From Microbacterium sp. HD4P20 (GTDB taxonomy: Bacteria; Actinomycetota; Actinomycetes; Actinomycetales; Microbacteriaceae), in assembly GCF_019449275.2 (NCBI RefSeq), contig NZ_JAHZQZ020000022.1, positions 186,001 to 250,000 on the forward strand: a DNA stretch of 64,000 nt, given 5' to 3'. This document shows positions 60,506-64,000 of this stretch, in pieces. The notes beneath the pieces were generated by a model. It saw only the letters and a program-made list of their open reading frames with translations. It did not search any database and was not told where the DNA came from. Made by a program: the position numbers and the translations under genes. The number at the start of each line of letters is the position of its first letter. The stretch's first letter is position 1.

Positions 60506-60778
60506 TCAGGCGCTGCGCGCGCCTCGGGATGCTGCGCCGGCCCATTCGTCGGCCAGCTCGTCGAGCGACAGTCCGAGTGCGTCCCCGAGTGCCGCGACGA
60601 CCCCGAATGCCGGGCTCGGCATCCGGCCGGTCTCGATCTTGCGCAGCGTCTCGGGCGAGATTCCGGCCTGGCCGGCGACGTCGGTCAGCGATCGGGAGCC
60701 GCGGGCGAGCCGCAGCGCCTGGCCGAGCCGGCGCCCCGCGGCGAGTTGCTCAGGGGTGAGGGGTGCGCGAACCATCAT
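60506..60778 (-). CDS. XRE-family HTH regulator
   Basis: A 90-residue protein consisting almost only of a Cro/CI-type HTH: LRLARGSRSLTDVAGQAGIS, PETLRKIETGRMPSP and VVAALGDALGLSLDELADE. Two start codons (60778 and 60775) are adjacent. It is divergent from the aminopeptidase gene, with a 26-bp palindrome between, so it likely controls itself and that gene. Confidence 0.93.
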   Translation of the reverse strand: MMVRAPLTPEQLAAGRRLGQALRLARGSRSLTDVAGQAGISPETLRKIETGRMPSPAFGVVAALGDALGLSLDELADEWAGAASRGARSA

Positions 60779-60799
60779 GTCGGTGTTCCCTCCACGTCA

Positions 60800-60825
60800 A
60801 TGACCGGTATTATTATACCGGTCAT
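60800..60825. promoter_or_regulatory. Operator palindrome between xre and map
   Basis: Perfect 11-bp arms ATGACCGGTAT and ATACCGGTCAT with a 4-bp centre (TATT). The right arm ends in the first two bases of the aminopeptidase start codon, and TATTATACC could serve as a -10 element. Binding would block the aminopeptidase mRNA start directly. Confidence 0.85.
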
Positions 60826-61585
60826 GATCTTCATCCATACTCCCGCCGAGATCGAGCAGATGCGCCCGGCGGGCGCCTTCGTGCGAGACACTCTAGCCAC
60901 GTTGTCGAAGATGGTGGCCGTCGGCGTCAACCTTCTCGAGATAGAGGATGCCGCGAGGGCGGCGATCGCGCAGCGTGGTGCCGTCTCGTGCTACTGGGAT
61001 TACGCGCCCTCGTTCGGCAATGGGCCGTTCCGCAACGTCATCTGCCTGTCGGTCAATGACGCCGCCCAGCACGGCCTGCCTCACGACTACCGGCTTCGCG
61101 ACGGCGACGTGGTGAGTCTCGATCTGGCTGTCTCGGTGGACGGATGGGTTGCGGATGCCGCGGTCACCGTGATCGCCGGACGCCCCGACCCGGCAGACGA
61201 GAGGCTGATCCGTTCCACTCAAGAGGCGCTGGCAGCGGGCATCGCAGCGGCCCAGCCCGGCAACCGCGTCGGCGACATCTCCGCGGCGATCGGTGCGGTG
61301 GCGGCGAAATACGGCTACCCCGTCAACCTCGAGTTCGGCGGCCACGGCGTCGGCCGCAGCATGCACGAGGACCTTTCCATCAGCAACGACGGGCGGCCCG
61401 GTCGGGGCTTCCCCCTTCGACCGGGGCTCGTCTTCGCCCTCGAGCCATGGTGGGCCAAGACGACGGCGCGGATCCGGATGGATGCCGACGGCTGGACCGT
61501 CCGCTCCGCCGATGGCAGTCGCGCCGCGCATTCCGAGCACACGATCGCGCTGACGGCGGATGGGCCGTTGGTGCTGACGGAGTAG
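60824..61585 (+). CDS. map: Type I methionine aminopeptidase
   Basis: A 253-residue metallopeptidase that removes initiator Met. The metal ligands are visible: Asp in VVSLDLAVSVDGWVADAAVT, His in GHGVGRSMHED, Glu in VFALEPWW and Glu in SEHTIAL. The start at 60824 sits in the operator palindrome with no clear ribosome-binding site; a leaderless mRNA is plausible. An additional housekeeping map is expected elsewhere, beside secY, so this may be a regulated second copy. Confidence 0.93.
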   Translation: MIFIHTPAEIEQMRPAGAFVRDTLATLSKMVAVGVNLLEIEDAARAAIAQRGAVSCYWDYAPSFGNGPFRNVICLSVNDAAQHGLPHDYRLRDGDVVSLDLAVSVDGWVADAAVTVIAGRPDPADERLIRSTQEALAAGIAAAQPGNRVGDISAAIGAVAAKYGYPVNLEFGGHGVGRSMHEDLSISNDGRPGRGFPLRPGLVFALEPWWAKTTARIRMDADGWTVRSADGSRAAHSEHTIALTADGPLVLTE

Positions 61586-61894
61586 TCGATCGGGGGCATT
61601 CGGGCGTGGGAAGTGGAAACCGGCGCAGTCTCGCCCCGATGCCGCGCGCGTCAGCCGATCGACGCCCTTGAGCGTTCAGTTGGGGCCGCGGTGGTGGCAG
61701 ATCTGGGAGCAAAGTCCCGTTCGCTCGCTGCCGGTGAAACGCGTTCGATAAGGGAGCCCCGCCGAGCATCGTGGGCGGGCGGGCTATACGTGCATGGGCA
61801 CGAGGGCAGAGCGCGAACGGTCACCGCACGCTGAGCGACCGATCTGCGTGCGGGCAGGGCGCTCACCGCGGGCGGGAATTGCTAGCGTCGCGTC
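61586..61894. other. Intergenic region, no recognisable content
   Basis: About 310 bp between map and the next gene. I see no supported gene, hairpin or repeat. A GCTAGCGTC-type sequence just before 61895 may belong to the downstream promoter. Confidence 0.4.
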
Positions 61895-62587
61895 ATGCAA
61901 CATGAAGGTGACTCGCCTGACTGGATGGCGCGGATGGGTACCGAAGCGCTGTTTCGCACCCTGGAGGATCTCAGCGTCGTCACCTCTGCCGGCACGGGAG
62001 CGATCCTCTACGACCGGATGCATGATGAGGAGGGAAAACTCGCCGAGGAACTGTCCGCTCTCGCTGTTGGACGCACGCTAGGCGTTGGGATGACCGCAGC
62101 GCGTCGATACCTGGATGGCAGACGAGATGGGCCAGAGCGCGACCCCGCGCGTGCCGCGTACGTGCGCGCCTACCGCGCTGGCGACGAGCACATCGCCGCA
62201 TCTCTCGCCGCCTTGAGCACTAATCCTGACGCGCCAATGTCACTCGGAATCTATGCTGCGTCGGTTGCGCTGCACCGATTGCGATACACATTCTTCTCCG
62301 CGCACCTGCTGTATCAACTGAGACTGCGCTTCGAGGCTGACACGGTCGCGCGTCAAATGCTTGAGCAGATCGCATGGGCCGTTGCGGCCGCGGACCTAGA
62401 CGATGATCTCGCGATAAACCTTCTCGAGCCGCAAAAGTGCATCGGGCGCCTAAAGCAACTCACCTCGGCTGCGGGACAGTTCTATGGTCTGTTGAGCAAG
62501 TCTGCGCACGCCGGCGTCGGCTACCACCGCGCGGTGTTTGATGTCGACGAGGAAGACCGAGGATTCATTCGGCACGGCACGGCATGA
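61895..62587 (+). CDS. Hypothetical protein, probably the first part of a split gene
   Basis: A 230-residue soluble, helix-rich protein starting MQHEGDSPDWMARMGTEALFRT. Features are an Arg-rich turn (RRYLDGRRDGPERD), a long helix with aromatic residues (LRYTFFSAHLLYQLRL), an acidic LDDDLAINLLE and SKSAHAGVGYHRA. No family is recognised. It ends at TGA just after a GGCAC-GGCAC repeat; removing one copy joins it in frame to the next frame, so it may be a broken gene of about 297 codons. Confidence 0.6.
   Translation: MQHEGDSPDWMARMGTEALFRTLEDLSVVTSAGTGAILYDRMHDEEGKLAEELSALAVGRTLGVGMTAARRYLDGRRDGPERDPARAAYVRAYRAGDEHIAASLAALSTNPDAPMSLGIYAASVALHRLRYTFFSAHLLYQLRLRFEADTVARQMLEQIAWAVAAADLDDDLAINLLEPQKCIGRLKQLTSAAGQFYGLLSKSAHAGVGYHRAVFDVDEEDRGFIRHGTA
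62571..62584 (+). repeat. GGCAC pentanucleotide repeat at gene split
   Basis: Two full GGCAC copies plus GGCA. Gain or loss of one 5-bp copy shifts the reading frame; one copy fewer gives ...FIRHG-MTDWV... without a stop. Confidence 0.75.
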
Positions 62588-62790
62588 CGGACTGGGTTGG
62601 CTCGGCCACGATCATGTTGACGCTCGCGGACCTTTGGGTGATCGCTCACGAGAACAGTCAACGCGAGCACCTATCCGCCATATCCTCGACCGATCCATCC
62701 AACGCGTTCCATCCCGATCCCGCGCGCCCCTTCCGACGGCGTACTGACGAACTCCTCAACGAACTGAGAGCGCTCCACCCTGACGAGTAG
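62584..62790 (+). pseudogene. Likely displaced C-terminus of the preceding gene
   Basis: A 68-residue frame, MTDWVGSATIMLTLADLWVI, ending in acidic helices (DELLNELRALHPDE). It overlaps the previous stop as ATGA, so it could be translated by reinitiation. A 5-bp deletion at the 62571-62584 repeat would fuse it directly to the preceding product, which I think is the ancestral state. Confidence 0.5.
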
Positions 62791-62989
62791 CCGAGGTGGT
62801 GCGCTACCACAGAGTCTCTCCGCCATCTGACTTCAGACTTGACAACGGTCCACTCTGTGGATGGCGTGGCACTACCTCAGTCACTGAGCGAGCGCCCGCC
62901 TCCCGGTGCGATGAGCGACCGGCTTCCGAACGGCGAACGGCACTCGAAGCCCACCGCTGTCGGTCCTCGAGGTGCACCAGACTGACCCC

Positions 62990-63646
62990 ATGCACATCCG
63001 CGTTCCTGCTGGAGATGGCGAAGATCTCATCCTTCACTTCCCCCGAACCGATGCGATCCAGGAGCTTTCGCTTCTCAGCGAGGCGATCGCGACACTGCCC
63101 AGCGTGATGCTCGACGAGCAGATGCCTCTGCTGGTCCGGCACGCCGCTCTACAGGCATTCTTGCTCGATGTGCGCGCGATGGTTGGCTTCCTCAGCGGGC
63201 CGGGACCTAACGCTCGCAAGGACGATCAGTTCGCACGCTACTTGTCTGAGGACTGGAGCTCTGAAGACGAGACCGAAGTCGCCAACGCGATGGCAGGACT
63301 TGTGCAGCAGATCCATAAGCAGCTGGCCCACGTCACCACCCAGCGGATTGGCGACGGTGACAAGGATTTCCCCGTCGACGTTAGCTACTCGGACGAGGAG
63401 CTCCGCTCGATCGCGGATCAGATGACAGCGTTCTACAACCGTTTCGCCGTCGGGGCATCGATGCCCCAGGTCGGTGAGTATCGGCCCTGGCAGAACGCGG
63501 ACGGGACGCTTGCCACGAAGGCAGATATGGAGGCACGGTATCCGGGTGCAGAGAAGCGGAAGCACGTACGCGTGACCGACATGACCTTCACCGGAACCGC
63601 GCCGCCGCTATCCGATGAACCTTTGTCCGGCCCAGCCGGCGAGTAG
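62990..63646 (+). CDS. Hypothetical protein
   Basis: A 218-residue protein starting MHIRVPAGDGEDLILHFPRTDA (a GTG at 62972 is an alternative). It is acidic and helical: VRHAALQAFLLDVRAMVGFL, NAMAGLVQQIHKQLAHVTTQR and LRSIADQMTAFYNRFAV. The helix with H-x3-L-x-H resembles HEPN-like or AbiV-like helical proteins only loosely; I do not assign a family. The C-terminal 60 residues look disordered. Part of the unrecognised block at the window's right end. Confidence 0.65.
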   Translation: MHIRVPAGDGEDLILHFPRTDAIQELSLLSEAIATLPSVMLDEQMPLLVRHAALQAFLLDVRAMVGFLSGPGPNARKDDQFARYLSEDWSSEDETEVANAMAGLVQQIHKQLAHVTTQRIGDGDKDFPVDVSYSDEELRSIADQMTAFYNRFAVGASMPQVGEYRPWQNADGTLATKADMEARYPGAEKRKHVRVTDMTFTGTAPPLSDEPLSGPAGE

Positions 63647-63848
63647 TCCGGCCTGCCGTTGGCTGCACTTAGCCGCTACCACGGTGCCAGGGCGTCAGTG
63701 AGGTCGGCACCAATCGCCTGCAGACCGATCCGGCGCTGTGATCCGCACGCAGGGGTCACGATTCGGGCACGGCCCGCATGGGGACCCGCAATCGCTCGAT
63801 GCGCTCGCGAGGACCTGCATACGAAAATCCGGTAGGGATACTTGTCGA

Positions 63849-64000
63849 ATGAGCCTCCGTCGCGGCGATGAATCTCGCGCTACGCGCCGCCGGAAGCGTC
63901 AGCATCGTGAGCGGTGGGGCCAGATCAGACCGAGATCCTGGGATGACTACCGGTGGCTCGCGTGGGGTGCGGCAATCTCACTCGCGTTCCTCGTCGTGTA
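63849..64000 (+). CDS. Partial membrane protein, runs off the window
   Basis: An ATG at 63849 opens a frame continuing past the end: MSLRRGDESRATRRRKRQ, then RPRSWDDYRWLAWGAAISLA, ending in FLVV. The very basic start followed by a hydrophobic segment indicates a membrane protein with cytoplasmic N-terminus. Family not determinable from 50 residues. Confidence 0.6.
   Translation, partial: MSLRRGDESRATRRRKRQHRERWGQIRPRSWDDYRWLAWGAAISLAFLVV

Noticed and set aside
60179-60823. Upstream extension of the methionine aminopeptidase frame
   Set aside because: It crosses yjbR and antisense xre in the wrong frame; the family N-terminus MIFIHTPAEIEQMRPAG begins at 60824.

Overview
The window is the chromosomal replication-origin region of a high-GC actinobacterium, most likely a Microbacterium-like member of the Microbacteriaceae. 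This rests on GC-rich coding sequence, the block rsmG-jag-yidC-yidD-rnpA-rpmH <- oriC -> dnaA-dnaN-recF-DUF721-gyrB-gyrA-DUF3566 followed by tRNA-Ile and tRNA-Ala, the linked fhaA-fhaB-pstP-rodA-pbpA-pknA-pknB cluster, CrgA, and NucS. Genes left of dnaA run on the minus strand and those to its right mostly on the plus strand, so the core genes point away from the origin. Genus-level assignment is inference.

Layout. 1-2.3 kb: a centromere-like cluster of six parS sites, three of them in a tandem repeat of about 87 bp, with one small degenerate GIY-YIG gene; parA and parB are not in the window. 2.3-4.8 kb: jag, yidC, yidD, rnpA, rpmH. 5.1-15.3 kb: dnaA to gyrA and DUF3566, with DnaA boxes between dnaA and dnaN. 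15.35-19.0 kb: tRNA-Ile and tRNA-Ala, then a 3.5-kb island between two perfect 52-bp copies of the tRNA-Ala 3' half. The island carries a PmeII-like restriction endonuclease, a convergent C5 cytosine methyltransferase and a frameshifted integrase remnant. 19-24 kb: NUDIX, YbaK, cyclophilin, rhomboid, CrgA, class E sortase, PabA/TrpG. 24-33 kb: Ser/Thr kinase, phosphatase and peptidoglycan-synthesis operon, then tRNA-Leu. 33.5-50.6 kb: mixed metabolic and regulatory genes, including cold-shock protein, a rhomboid-DUF2156 fusion, NucS, a PadR/DUF1048 module, a two-component system, LacI/MFS and TetR/reductase pairs. 50.6-57.3 kb: an unusual symmetric repeat array, then the Mrp (Mnh) cation/proton antiporter operon. 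57.4-61.6 kb: a DacC-like peptidase, AraC/GyrI, YjbR, and an XRE/methionine aminopeptidase pair sharing a 26-bp palindrome. 61.6-64 kb: unrecognised genes, one apparently split by a 5-bp duplication.

The genes fit together as replication and segregation (parS, oriC, dnaA, dnaN, recF, gyrase, NucS), envelope growth and division (yidC, CrgA, sortase, the pknAB-pbpA-rodA operon, DacC-like enzyme, DUF2156), ion homeostasis (Mrp), and one acquired DNA-modification island. The observations most worth a second look are the nested 20-bp inverted-repeat array at 50.68-50.81 kb, the R-M island in tRNA-Ala, the duplicated parS array, the GyrA proline at the fluoroquinolone-resistance position, the DnaA-box and palindrome cluster before crgA, and the pentanucleotide-split gene near 62.6 kb.
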